A DNA stretch of 64,000 bases from UBA6059 sp040219045 (GTDB lineage: Bacteria; Bacteroidota; Bacteroidia; Cytophagales; Cyclobacteriaceae): positions 1,550,001-1,614,000 of the forward strand of contig OZ245881.1 of the NCBI GenBank assembly GCA_965229505.1. Reading direction: 5' to 3'. Below the pieces are notes generated by a model that worked only from the letters and a program-made list of their open reading frames with translations, did not search any database and had not been told where the DNA came from. A program made the translations under genes and the position numbers. Positions 45,656 to 54,107 of the stretch are shown piece by piece (position 1 is the stretch's first letter; the number at the start of each line of letters is the position of its first letter).

Positions 45656-46691
45656 GGCCGCACAAAACTACGACAATTACCAGGAGGAAGATGAGGAGCT
45701 ATATGAGCATCATCGTATCGTCGTGGATCCCAATCAGGAACTACTTCGCATCGACAAATTTCTCATGGACCGGCTGCCCAATGTGACGCGCAACAGGCTG
45801 CAAGAGGCGATCAAGTCCGGTTTCGTCAAGGTCAATGATCAAAATGTAAAGCCTAATCACAGGATTCATCCTGCAGATGTGATCACCATAGCGCTACCCG
45901 AGCCTCCTCGTGATACGGAGGTCGTACCCGAAAATATACCGCTTGATATCGTATTCGAAGATGATCATGTGCTCGTCGTAAACAAGGCCGCCGGGATGGT
46001 CGTGCACCCGGCTTATCAGAATTGGTCAGGGACTTTAGTCAATGCATTGACCTGGCATTTTCAGAACCTACCGACTATGCCCAACAATGACGGCCGGCCA
46101 GGGCTGGTTCATCGAATCGACAAGGACACCTCCGGCTTGCTCGTGATCGCTAAGACCGAAAAGGCTATGACCCACCTTGCGAAGCAGTTCTTTAATCATA
46201 GCATCAAACGCACATACTATGCGCTGGCGTGGGGAGAGCCTGACCCTGAGAAGGGTGCGATTGATGTCAACCTGGGTAGAAGTCTCAAAGACCGCCGGAT
46301 CACCGCTCCATTTCCAGATGGTGATTATGGTCGGACGGCCATCACGCATTATGAGATCATCAAGCCGCTTCGCTATGTAAGCCTGGTCAAGTGCAATCTG
46401 GAAACGGGTCGAACCCACCAGATCAGAGCTCACATGAAGTACATTGGCCATCCACTGTTCAATGATGCCACCTATGACGGCAATCGCATTCATAAAGGCA
46501 CGACTTTCACCAAGTATAAGCAGTTTGTCGACAACTGCTTTAAGCTGCTGCCTCGCCAAGCGCTTCATGCCAAGTCGCTAGGCTTTGTACACCCGGCTAC
46601 AGGTAAGGAGGTTCACTTCGAGTGTGACCTACCGGAAGATATGAGCACCGTGATTGACAAGTGGGAGAAATATGTGAATACGGTTGATTAA
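45654..46691 (+). CDS. RluA-family (RluD-type) pseudouridine synthase
   Basis: Converts specific uridines of rRNA (or tRNA) to pseudouridine. Residues about 25-90 form an S4 RNA-binding domain (LRIDKFLMDRLPNVTRNRLQEAI). The catalytic domain has the Asp motif HRIDKDTSGLLVIAKT, then KRTYYALAWG and GRTHQIRAHMKYIGHP. The S4 domain and length fit RluD, which modifies 23S rRNA helix 69. The start at 45654 is chosen because the upstream ATG at 45636 lies inside the divergent gene; the two ATGs share CATG, so there is no intergenic space. Confidence 0.9.
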   Translation: MAAQNYDNYQEEDEELYEHHRIVVDPNQELLRIDKFLMDRLPNVTRNRLQEAIKSGFVKVNDQNVKPNHRIHPADVITIALPEPPRDTEVVPENIPLDIVFEDDHVLVVNKAAGMVVHPAYQNWSGTLVNALTWHFQNLPTMPNNDGRPGLVHRIDKDTSGLLVIAKTEKAMTHLAKQFFNHSIKRTYYALAWGEPDPEKGAIDVNLGRSLKDRRITAPFPDGDYGRTAITHYEIIKPLRYVSLVKCNLETGRTHQIRAHMKYIGHPLFNDATYDGNRIHKGTTFTKYKQFVDNCFKLLPRQALHAKSLGFVHPATGKEVHFECDLPEDMSTVIDKWEKYVNTVD

Positions 46692-46753
46692 ATCCACTGA
46701 CGGTTTGAGGTTCAACGATACCGTTCCCCTGAAAGGCTGAGTAAACCGCTCAT

Positions 46754-46851
46754 CGTCATTCCGGTTTTCGAAGCGTAGCGCAGAAATACCGGAATCTGTA
46801 TTTATGGTCAGCCAGATTCCGGTATTGTCGTTCCTCCAAACCGGAATGACG
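46754..46851. repeat. REPIN-like palindrome of two inverted hairpins
   Basis: CGTCATTCCGGTTT (46754-46767) pairs with AAACCGGAATGACG (46838-46851), and AATACCGGAATCTG (46785-46798) pairs with CAGATTCCGGTATT (46813-46826). Each half is also a hairpin by itself: CGTC, stem ATTCCGGT (46758-46765) with ACCGGAAT (46788-46795), then CTG; the right half is the same in inverse (46816-46823 with 46840-46847). The 98-bp unit thus equals two REP-like sequences facing each other. It lies 62 nt after the RluD-type gene and 108 nt before the convergent end of pheA. The loop at 46827-46837 matches a loop of the GIY-YIG elements at 10 of 11 bases. Confidence 0.88.
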
Positions 46852-46959
46852 TAGCATATTCTGCTAATATCACACGTGCCTATATACTCGCTTTCGGAAT
46901 AGCAGTCAGAAGCAATCTATCGACCTATGATCTACCAGGTTTAGGTACATGCAGCTACT

Positions 46960-48024
46960 TTAAACCAATTTCACATAGCTCCCCAGCCACTTAATGTTGT
47001 GCCAGTAGTTTTTCACGACCTTCTGCACATTCTTGTCATTGAAGTGGCCTTCAAAATCAATAAAGAAAATATACTTAAACTTACTGCCTTCCTTCGCAGG
47101 CCGACTTTCTACTTTGCTCAAGTTGATCTTGGCATTGTGAAACTCCTGCAGGAAGTTGGCCAGGGCTCCCGGCTCGTCCGGGAGTCGGGCAATGATGGAC
47201 GTCTTATCCTCTCCACTCGGCTCGTTGTAGAAGCTTTTGCCAAGAATAACGAATCGCGTGAAGTTCTCTCCAGAGTCCTCAATGTTCTCAAAAAGGATCG
47301 GCAATTTATATTCTCTGGCCGCTATGTGCGCACATATCGCTGCTGCACCTTCTTCCTCCTTCGCCATTTTCACAGCCGTGCTGGTTGAGTTTACAGGTAC
47401 GAGCTCGACGGACTTGTCAAAGTGATCTGCTATAAATGAGCGGCACTGCCTGAAGGCTATGTCTTTGGAATACACCTTCTTGATTTTATTGAGGTCTTCT
47501 TCCTCCGTGGCGAATGCAAAATGAATCGCCATTGGCAATTCTGCAACGATATTCAGATCGTATTGACCCATCAGGTCAATGGTCTCCTGCACTACACCCT
47601 CCTGATTATTCTCGATAGGGATCACTCCAAACCTGGCCCTATCGGTCTTCACCGCTTCAAAAACAGCTTTGATCGAGTTGAGTGCTGAGTAGGTGCTCAT
47701 AGCACCATACCGACTTTCTGCAGCCTGATGAGTAAAACTGCCCTCAGGTCCCAGATATGCTATTCGCTCAGGCAGCTCTATATTTCTCGCTACCGCAAAT
47801 ATCTCAAGGAATATTGCTTCTATAGCCGCTTTGTTAAGTCGACCCTCATTAAGCTTCACCAACCTATCCACAATGGCCTTCTCACGCTCCGGACGATATA
47901 CAGTGGTGTTAGTTTTGCGCTTCAGCTCACCTACCTGATTGACCACCTCCATCCTCTCGTTGAGGAGCTGCAAAATCTTGGCATCCAGGTCATCTATTTT
48001 CTTTCTTAGGTCGTTTAGACTCAT
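46960..48024 (-). CDS. pheA: Bifunctional chorismate mutase/prephenate dehydratase
   Basis: Turns chorismate to prephenate and on to phenylpyruvate, the route to phenylalanine. The 354 residues hold an AroQ chorismate mutase (1-85: LRKKIDDLDAKILQLLNERM), a prephenate dehydratase domain (about 88-270: IAYLGPEGSFTHQAA, VPIENNQEGVV, and VNSTSTAV in place of the more usual NKTRF) and a C-terminal ACT domain (GALANFLQEF, KVESRPAKEG) that senses phenylalanine. The ESRP motif suggests feedback inhibition. Single-gene unit. Confidence 0.94.
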   Translation of the reverse strand: MSLNDLRKKIDDLDAKILQLLNERMEVVNQVGELKRKTNTTVYRPEREKAIVDRLVKLNEGRLNKAAIEAIFLEIFAVARNIELPERIAYLGPEGSFTHQAAESRYGAMSTYSALNSIKAVFEAVKTDRARFGVIPIENNQEGVVQETIDLMGQYDLNIVAELPMAIHFAFATEEEDLNKIKKVYSKDIAFRQCRSFIADHFDKSVELVPVNSTSTAVKMAKEEEGAAAICAHIAAREYKLPILFENIEDSGENFTRFVILGKSFYNEPSGEDKTSIIARLPDEPGALANFLQEFHNAKINLSKVESRPAKEGSKFKYIFFIDFEGHFNDKNVQKVVKNYWHNIKWLGSYVKLV

Positions 48025-48141
48025 ATCAACGATGTTCGGTTTTCTAAATTGGCGGGCTATTGCTGTTCGGCAAATATTAAAAATGATCCGAACTATTTAT
48101 TTAACAAGGGTGTCTAATAATTCCAAAGTGCAAAGGATCGT

Positions 48142-48149
48142 TATATTTG
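48142..48149 (+). promoter_or_regulatory. -7 promoter box candidate for the S41 protease gene
   Basis: TATATTTG matches TAnnTTTG exactly, 31 nt upstream of the chosen start at 48181. No clear -33 TTG is at the right spacing. Confidence 0.4.
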
Positions 48150-48180
48150 CACACCTTTGATAAGAAAAGTGAAAATAAAG

Positions 48181-49599
48181 ATGAGAAAAATCATATTCCT
48201 AATGGCAGTGCTTCCCATACTGGGATGTGTTGATGATGACGCGCCTACAACTCTTGGGCAAGTCTTCGATCCAGAAAATCCGAACCTCTATGTGAATACC
48301 TGGATTCAAGAGGAGATGGACTTTTGGTACCTATGGAAAAGTGAGTTTCCTGCAGACCCGGACGAAACCCAAAACCCAGATAATTACTTCTCTTCTATTC
48401 TCTCATCAAAAGACAGATTTTCGTGGATACAGGATGATTATCTTGAATTGTTAGGCTCTCTCCAAGGTGTCTCCAATGATACCGGTCATGAGATCAGATA
48501 TCTCAATGATGCCGAAAACCCAGGAAATGTAATTGGTCAAATACTGTATGTAAAACCCGGATCCCCCTCTGATTTTGCAGGTATGCAGCGCGGTGATCTC
48601 ATCACGCATGTCAACGGTACCTTGATGACGAGCAGTAACTATCGCGACCTCAACAGCGATATGAATTCATCCCATGACATTGAGTTTATCAGATACAGCT
48701 TCGAAACTGATGAGTTCAGTACGCTTGGGCCTGTCTCTATCAACCCCATCCAGTTCAGTGAAAACCCTAATTTTCTGGACACCATTTTCAACTATGAGGG
48801 AGCTAAGATTGGCTACTATGTTTACAATCAGTTCTCCTCCGGTCCTACATCTGCCGATCAGTCTTATGTCACAGAGATGGATGCCATTTTTCAGAACTTC
48901 AGAAGTCAAAGAATTGATCACCTAATCGTCGACTTGCGATATAACCCCGGTGGAGCCATTACGGTAGCTACCAACCTGGGTAGCCTAATAGGCTCGGGTG
49001 TTGGCAGTCAGGATGTGTTTGCCTTACGTCAGTACAATGCAGACCTCCAACAGCTGATATTGAATGATGCCTCGTTAGGAAGCAACTTTCTGGAGAATAA
49101 GTTCGAGTTCAAAACAGCTAACGTGGGCGGTTTAATCGACAAGGTTTACGTACTCACTGGTTATAGAACCGCCTCAGCAAGTGAGTTGTTAATCAATGGC
49201 CTGAGACCCTTTATGGAGGTCTTTATGATTGGGGATACCACTGTGGGGAAGAATCAAGCCTCGGTATCGCTCTTCGAAGAGAATGATCCCAACAACACCT
49301 GGGGGATCCAGCCAATAGTGGCCAGCATCGGGAATTCTCTGGGTGAGTCGGATTATGAAGATGGGCTCTTCCCGCACATTGCGGATCAAGACCTTAGCAG
49401 GAAGCTCTACCCTCTCGGTGATATCCGAGAAAACCTGCTATCATTAGCCATCGAGAATATCACTGGTGTATTTCCAGCACGGATTAGGCGGGTCGATGAT
49501 GGCACTCGTGCAATGACTCAACCAAACGATCCGAGACTTAATGCTCCCATACTACTAGATGATGAATTATCGGACTTACTGCTCAAGGAACTGAGGTAG
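48181..49599 (+). CDS. S41 family peptidase lipoprotein with PDZ domain
   Basis: A C-terminal-processing-type serine protease anchored as a lipoprotein. The start at 48181 gives leader MRKIIFLMAVLPILGC with a lipobox Cys followed by acidic residues (CVDDDAP), which in Bacteroidota can mark surface export. Residues about 30-85 form an N-terminal helical domain (WIQEEMDFWYLW), about 95-180 a PDZ (YVKPGSPSDFAGMQRGDLITHVNG) and the rest the S41 core. The catalytic Ser is in YRTASASELL and the Lys in TTVGKNQASVS. Active protease expected. Alone in its unit, followed by glyA after 83 nt. Confidence 0.9.
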   Translation: MRKIIFLMAVLPILGCVDDDAPTTLGQVFDPENPNLYVNTWIQEEMDFWYLWKSEFPADPDETQNPDNYFSSILSSKDRFSWIQDDYLELLGSLQGVSNDTGHEIRYLNDAENPGNVIGQILYVKPGSPSDFAGMQRGDLITHVNGTLMTSSNYRDLNSDMNSSHDIEFIRYSFETDEFSTLGPVSINPIQFSENPNFLDTIFNYEGAKIGYYVYNQFSSGPTSADQSYVTEMDAIFQNFRSQRIDHLIVDLRYNPGGAITVATNLGSLIGSGVGSQDVFALRQYNADLQQLILNDASLGSNFLENKFEFKTANVGGLIDKVYVLTGYRTASASELLINGLRPFMEVFMIGDTTVGKNQASVSLFEENDPNNTWGIQPIVASIGNSLGESDYEDGLFPHIADQDLSRKLYPLGDIRENLLSLAIENITGVFPARIRRVDDGTRAMTQPNDPRLNAPILLDDELSDLLLKELR

Positions 49600-49653
49600 G
49601 CTAGTTCACGACACATCAGCCTATTTTTATCTTTCAAATACGTTGGTACTTAC

Positions 49654-49661
49654 TAACTTTG
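49654..49661 (+). promoter_or_regulatory. -7 promoter box candidate for glyA
   Basis: TAACTTTG matches TAnnTTTG exactly, 21 nt upstream of the glyA start; TTTC at 49632-49635 stands at the -33 position with an 18-nt spacer. It would drive glyA-tatC-rpiB. Confidence 0.45.
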
Positions 49662-49682
49662 GCTGCTTAGAATAAGAGTACT

Positions 49683-50954
49683 ATGCACCGAGACACCACC
49701 ATATTTGATCTAATCAACCAAGAAAAAGAGCGGCAAATCAACGGCATTGAGCTGATTGCCTCCGAGAATTTTACATCCAATCAGGTAATGGAAGCCGCTG
49801 GGAGCGTGCTGACAAACAAGTATGCCGAGGGACTCCCCGGCAAACGCTACTATGGCGGATGTGAAGTGGTGGATGAAGTAGAGACCATCGCTATCGAAAG
49901 AGTGAAGGAACTCTTCGGTGCGGGCTGGGCCAACGTGCAGCCGCACTCCGGAGCTCAAGCCAATGCCGCAGTAATGTTGGCTGTGCTTAAGCCAGGAGAT
50001 AAAATATTAGGATTTGACCTTTCTCATGGGGGACACCTCACCCACGGCTCAGCAGTCAACTTTTCTGGTAAGCTATATGATCCATACTTCTACGGTGTGG
50101 AGGAGGATACCGGACTGATCAACTACGACAAGGTAGAACAAACAGCGCTCGCTGAAAAGCCAAAGCTCATCATCTGTGGAGCATCAGCATACAGTAGAGA
50201 CTGGGATTACGAGAGATTAAGAGCTATAGCTGACGAAATCGACGCGCTGCTGCTCGCCGATATCTCACACCCCTCGGGCCTTATCGCCAGAGGATTGCTC
50301 AATGACCCTCTTGAATATTGCCATATAGTAACCACTACTACGCACAAGACATTGAGAGGCCCGCGTGGTGGGCTTATCATGATGCGGGATGATTTCGAAA
50401 ACCCATTTGGGTACAAGAGCCCTAAAGGTGAATTGCGCATGATGTCTGCTTTACTGGACTCGGGTGTTTTCCCCGGTACGCAAGGTGGTCCACTCGAGCA
50501 CATTATAGCTGCTAAGGCGATTGCCTTTGGGGAAGCGCTCACGGACGACTATATGAACTACATCATGCAAGTCCAGAAAAATGCTACTGTGATGGCCAGG
50601 TCATTTATGGACAAAGGCTATAAGGTGATCTCCGATGGTACGGACAATCATATGATGCTCATCGACCTAAGGTCTAAAGGCCTTACCGGTAAGATTGCCG
50701 AAAACACACTGATCAAAGCTGATATCACGATCAATAAGAATATGGTGCCTTTTGATGATAAGTCACCCTTTGTGACCTCAGGAATGAGAGTGGGTACCGC
50801 CGCTATCACCACACGAGGCATGGGAGAGGAAGACATGGAGAAGATTGTCGACCTGATCGACAATGTATTATCCTTCCACTACGATGAGGGCAAGATCGAG
50901 GTGATCAAGCAGGAGGTCAACGAGTGGATGCGAAATTTCCCGCTGAATAAATGA
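49683..50954 (+). CDS. glyA: Serine hydroxymethyltransferase
   Basis: Interconverts serine and glycine with tetrahydrofolate and supplies one-carbon units. The 423 residues carry the family hallmarks: IELIASENFTSNQVMEAAG, TNKYAEGLPGKRYYGG, NVQPHSGAQAN, DLSHGGHLTHG, and the PLP lysine at about residue 222 in TTTTHKTLRGPRGG. The stop overlaps the tatC start by 4 nt (ATGA), so glyA, tatC and rpiB form one operon. Confidence 0.96.
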   Translation: MHRDTTIFDLINQEKERQINGIELIASENFTSNQVMEAAGSVLTNKYAEGLPGKRYYGGCEVVDEVETIAIERVKELFGAGWANVQPHSGAQANAAVMLAVLKPGDKILGFDLSHGGHLTHGSAVNFSGKLYDPYFYGVEEDTGLINYDKVEQTALAEKPKLIICGASAYSRDWDYERLRAIADEIDALLLADISHPSGLIARGLLNDPLEYCHIVTTTTHKTLRGPRGGLIMMRDDFENPFGYKSPKGELRMMSALLDSGVFPGTQGGPLEHIIAAKAIAFGEALTDDYMNYIMQVQKNATVMARSFMDKGYKVISDGTDNHMMLIDLRSKGLTGKIAENTLIKADITINKNMVPFDDKSPFVTSGMRVGTAAITTRGMGEEDMEKIVDLIDNVLSFHYDEGKIEVIKQEVNEWMRNFPLNK

Positions 50955-51808
50955 GTAAGACTCCTCTAGACCAGCTTCCAGAAGATATAGATGCTGACCA
51001 ATCGGAGATGTCCTTTTTGGATCATCTGGAGGAGCTCCGATGGCATATTATAAGATCGCTTGCCGCAATTGGCGTCTTTGCTGTGGCTGCATTTATCGCC
51101 AAGGGGTTTGTCTTTGGTGAAGTAATCCTGGGGCCATCAAGGCCCGATTTTTGGACCTATCGCATGCTGTGCAAGCTTGGTGAAATCCTACAGACGGATG
51201 CTATTTGCATTGATGCACTTCCTTTTATTATTCAGAGTCGACAGATGACTGGTCAGTTTACCATGCACATCACTTCTAGTTTTGTGGTTGGGCTGATCTG
51301 CGCATTCCCTTATGCTTTTTGGGAAATCTGGAGGTTCATCGCGCCCGGGCTCTATGCCCATGAGCGAAAGGCTGCCAGAGGTGCCACCTTCTTTGTGAGC
51401 TTATTATTCACAATGGGGGTACTATTTGGGTATTTCATGGTCACGCCGATATCTGTCAATTTTTTGGCGAACTATCAGATCGACCCAAGTATCATGAACG
51501 AGTTTGATATTGTCTCCTATGTAAGTACCGTATCTGCACTAGTACTTGCGGCTGGCATCTTATTCCAGTTGCCAATAGTGGTCTTCTTTTTGACTAAAGC
51601 AGGACTTGTTACACCAGCCATCCTGAGGCAGTATCGGAAGCACGCGATTATCGTTATCCTGATTCTGGGAGCAGTACTGACACCCCCCGACCCATTTAGC
51701 CAATTGCTTATCGCCCTGCCGTTGTTGGGTCTGTATCAGGTCAGTATCTATATTTCGACGTATGTACTGAGAAAGGAACAGAAAAAATTGAAGGAAGAAA
51801 ACCTATAA
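50951..51808 (+). CDS. tatC: Sec-independent protein translocase subunit TatC
   Basis: The integral-membrane receptor of the twin-arginine export pathway; it recognises twin-Arg signal peptides. The 285 residues show six membrane helices, the N-terminal FLDHLEELRWHIIRSL (family SFxxHLxELRxR), a periplasmic insert (FGEVILGPSRPDFWTY, longer than in E. coli, as is usual in Bacteroidota), FAFPYAFWEIWRFIAPGLY and a C-terminal LTPPDPFSQLLIALPL. It is translationally coupled to glyA. No tatA is present in the window. Confidence 0.95.
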   Translation: MSKTPLDQLPEDIDADQSEMSFLDHLEELRWHIIRSLAAIGVFAVAAFIAKGFVFGEVILGPSRPDFWTYRMLCKLGEILQTDAICIDALPFIIQSRQMTGQFTMHITSSFVVGLICAFPYAFWEIWRFIAPGLYAHERKAARGATFFVSLLFTMGVLFGYFMVTPISVNFLANYQIDPSIMNEFDIVSYVSTVSALVLAAGILFQLPIVVFFLTKAGLVTPAILRQYRKHAIIVILILGAVLTPPDPFSQLLIALPLLGLYQVSIYISTYVLRKEQKKLKEENL

Positions 51809-51818
51809 CAGAAGAGTC

Positions 51819-52247
51819 ATGAAAATTGCCATTGGAGGAGACCATGCCGGATATGATTACAAAGAATCTTTGAAGCCCTACCTGGAAAGTCTGGGACATG
51901 AAGTGAAGGACTTTGGCCCTTACAGTGATGCTTCGGCAGACTACCCTGACTTTGTTCACCCGCTTTCCACTGCGGTCGAAGACAAGGAATGTGACTTGGG
52001 TATATTGATTTGCGGTAGCGGAAACGGCGTGGCAATTACGGCCAACAAGCACCAAGGCATCCGTGCGGCGCTTTGCTGGCAAGTGGAGCTGGCCGCTTTG
52101 GCCAGACAGCACAACAATGCCAACGTCCTCTGCATGGCCGCCAGATTTACTGAGCTCGATTTGGTGAAGGAGATGGCTAAGACCTTTCTGGAAACGCCAT
52201 TTGAAGGAGGAAGACACGAACGCCGTGTGAGCAAGATCAGTTGCTAA
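51819..52247 (+). CDS. rpiB: Ribose-5-phosphate isomerase B
   Basis: Interconverts ribose-5-phosphate and ribulose-5-phosphate. The 142 residues match RpiB/LacAB: IGGDHAGYDYKESL at the N-terminus, the conserved YPDF, the active-site Cys loop LICGSGNGVAITANKHQGIRAA seen as the segments LICGSGNG and ANKHQGIRA, and AARFTELDL near the end. It follows tatC after 10 nt on the same strand. Its end overlaps the convergent membrane-protein gene by 4 nt. Confidence 0.95.
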   Translation: MKIAIGGDHAGYDYKESLKPYLESLGHEVKDFGPYSDASADYPDFVHPLSTAVEDKECDLGILICGSGNGVAITANKHQGIRAALCWQVELAALARQHNNANVLCMAARFTELDLVKEMAKTFLETPFEGGRHERRVSKISC

Positions 52248-53662
52248 AGCGCTTGCTTCAAATAATATTTCGGCTCGGACTTTGACCTTTGATAATGTCG
52301 GGCCACCAAAGGCAATCGCTGGAATAGCTTCGGCACCAGGCCCTCCTGGTCAACGATCACCTCCGGCAAATCCGACTGCAACCTCGCTTGCCCCAGTTCA
52401 ATATAATAGTAGTAATCCAGACCCTCGAAGACCTGTGAGGCAAGCTGCCAATTTAAAAAAGGCGTAGCGAGGCTGTTGCCATTATAATATCTTGTGTCTG
52501 GACCCAGCACGAGTATCTTCTTTCCTTCGATAGTCTCAGCACCTACCGGAAAATTTGCATCCGCCTTTTCCATCCCAATCAACTCGTGCACATAAAACCA
52601 ATTCTGAGCCAATGTCAGGTGAGTGCCAAGTACTGCGATGATAAACAAGAGGGTGATCAACTCCGCCTGCCAGGCCTTTCGAATCAGTAAGAGATAGTGG
52701 CTTCCAAAAAAGGCAATTGCCGGTACGATCAACACCAATTGGTAGAGCCCCCATTGGTCGGCAATCAATAGATTGATCAGCCCACCCAAAAGTATGAAAA
52801 GCATCACCTGTTGAAACTTGACCTGATAATTGACATAACGCCCAAGGCTGTAGGTCTTGATTATGGAAATCAGCAAGAGTACGCCAGGTATCACCGCACT
52901 CCATAGGAACGAGCTGCCAGAGATCAACTCCACCTGGTCAATCTGCCACCAAGACCTGACATAAAAATCCCACCACTCAAGATGAGCATCATACAGATAG
53001 GCATATATCCCTGACAGCACGAGTACCATAAAGTAGCCATGGATCAATAGAAAAATACGCCGGAAAATAGCGCCGGAAAATAAAATCAGCGACAGTACAG
53101 ATATTACAAAAAACAGAAAATACGGTAAGTAAAAAAGTGATGCTATGCCAAGATAAATCCCAGTATATAGAAACATATCATCTCTTGTTTGATTATCGAT
53201 CCGCTTGAAGATATTGTTGATTGCGAGCAGGACAAACGTAAGACCCATCAACACGGGGGTGAGTGATAATAAGTCCTCAAAAAAGTGAATGAACAGAATA
53301 TACATAAAGGCCGGAACGTAGCTGTTTTCTTTGTAGGCCTTATTGCTCAGCAATAAATGGTTGAAAATGGCCGCTTGAATGAAGACTATCAGCGTAGATA
53401 GCACGTGGTAAGCCCAGATACTATTCCCGAAGAGTAATGCAATGCCACGATAGACCACCACTGCCAGCGGGGCTGTCGTATCCCATACGTCGTAATACAT
53501 CAACCCTCCATCAGCAGCTAATTTCTCTCCGATCAGCATCCACTGCATTTCCGATAGGGTCAGATCGACTCCCGCCCAAAGCAGCGGAATGCGTATAACC
53601 ATGAGTAGAATGAAGAGGATGACTAGCCTGTAAGGATCGTTGATTCTGAAGAGCGAAAGCAA
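52244..53662 (-). CDS. Polytopic membrane protein of unknown function
   Basis: A 472-residue protein with about 10-12 membrane helices (for example LVILFILLMVIRIPLLWAG, VILLFILLG-type stretches, LITLLFIIAVLGTHLTL) and a soluble C-terminal part of about 80 residues (KILVLGPDTRYYNGNSLATP). An N-terminal loop with MYYDVWDTTAPL hints at the acidic first loop of GT-C-type glycosyltransferases, but it also resembles the DUF6427 proteins of Bacteroidota. I could not decide. It stands alone and is divergent from rbfA. Confidence 0.7.
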   Translation of the reverse strand: MLSLFRINDPYRLVILFILLMVIRIPLLWAGVDLTLSEMQWMLIGEKLAADGGLMYYDVWDTTAPLAVVVYRGIALLFGNSIWAYHVLSTLIVFIQAAIFNHLLLSNKAYKENSYVPAFMYILFIHFFEDLLSLTPVLMGLTFVLLAINNIFKRIDNQTRDDMFLYTGIYLGIASLFYLPYFLFFVISVLSLILFSGAIFRRIFLLIHGYFMVLVLSGIYAYLYDAHLEWWDFYVRSWWQIDQVELISGSSFLWSAVIPGVLLLISIIKTYSLGRYVNYQVKFQQVMLFILLGGLINLLIADQWGLYQLVLIVPAIAFFGSHYLLLIRKAWQAELITLLFIIAVLGTHLTLAQNWFYVHELIGMEKADANFPVGAETIEGKKILVLGPDTRYYNGNSLATPFLNWQLASQVFEGLDYYYYIELGQARLQSDLPEVIVDQEGLVPKLFQRLPLVARHYQRSKSEPKYYLKQAL

Positions 53663-53738
53663 GTCGGCTGATTTTATAAAAACCCGAAATTAGGCCATAT
53701 TTCAATGAATAAGTAAATAAATAGGGATATTTGCAGGT

Positions 53739-54104
53739 ATGGAGAGTAAAAGACAAATGAAGTTCGAGAGGCTTATCCAACGTGAGGTCGGTGAGATTTT
53801 TCAGAAGGAAGCCAGGAATTTGTTAGGGAGCATTTTTGCGACGATCACAGCGGTGAAAATGAGCCCTGATTTGGGCTTTGCTAAGATATATGTCAGCATC
53901 ATGCAGGAGCGCGATCGCAAGATGAATTTCAAAGTCATTGACGAACATAAAAGTGAAATCAGGAAGTATCTGGGCAGGCGTATTGGTAAAAGCGTGCGGA
54001 TCGTCCCGGAGCTGGCATTTACGCTGGATGAGACAGAAGATCAGGCGGCACGAATCGACAGCATACTTTCTAAACTTGATATCCCGCCAGCACCGGAGGA
54101 GTAG
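53739..54104 (+). CDS. rbfA: Ribosome-binding factor A
   Basis: A KH-fold protein that helps mature the 30S subunit and 16S rRNA 5' end. The 121 residues show the RbfA pattern: RLIQREVGEIFQKEAR, ITAVKMSPDLGFAKIYVS, KYLGRRIGKSVRIVPELAFTLDET. An acidic C-terminal tail follows. The permease gene starts 3 nt after its stop, so the two share a transcript. Confidence 0.93.
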   Translation: MESKRQMKFERLIQREVGEIFQKEARNLLGSIFATITAVKMSPDLGFAKIYVSIMQERDRKMNFKVIDEHKSEIRKYLGRRIGKSVRIVPELAFTLDETEDQAARIDSILSKLDIPPAPEE

Positions 54105-54107
54105 TCT

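Noticed and set aside
46754..46851. Palindrome read as a shared terminator of the RluD-type gene and pheA
   Set aside because: It is two separate hairpins without T-runs on either strand, and it resembles the repeat ends elsewhere; a terminator role may be secondary.
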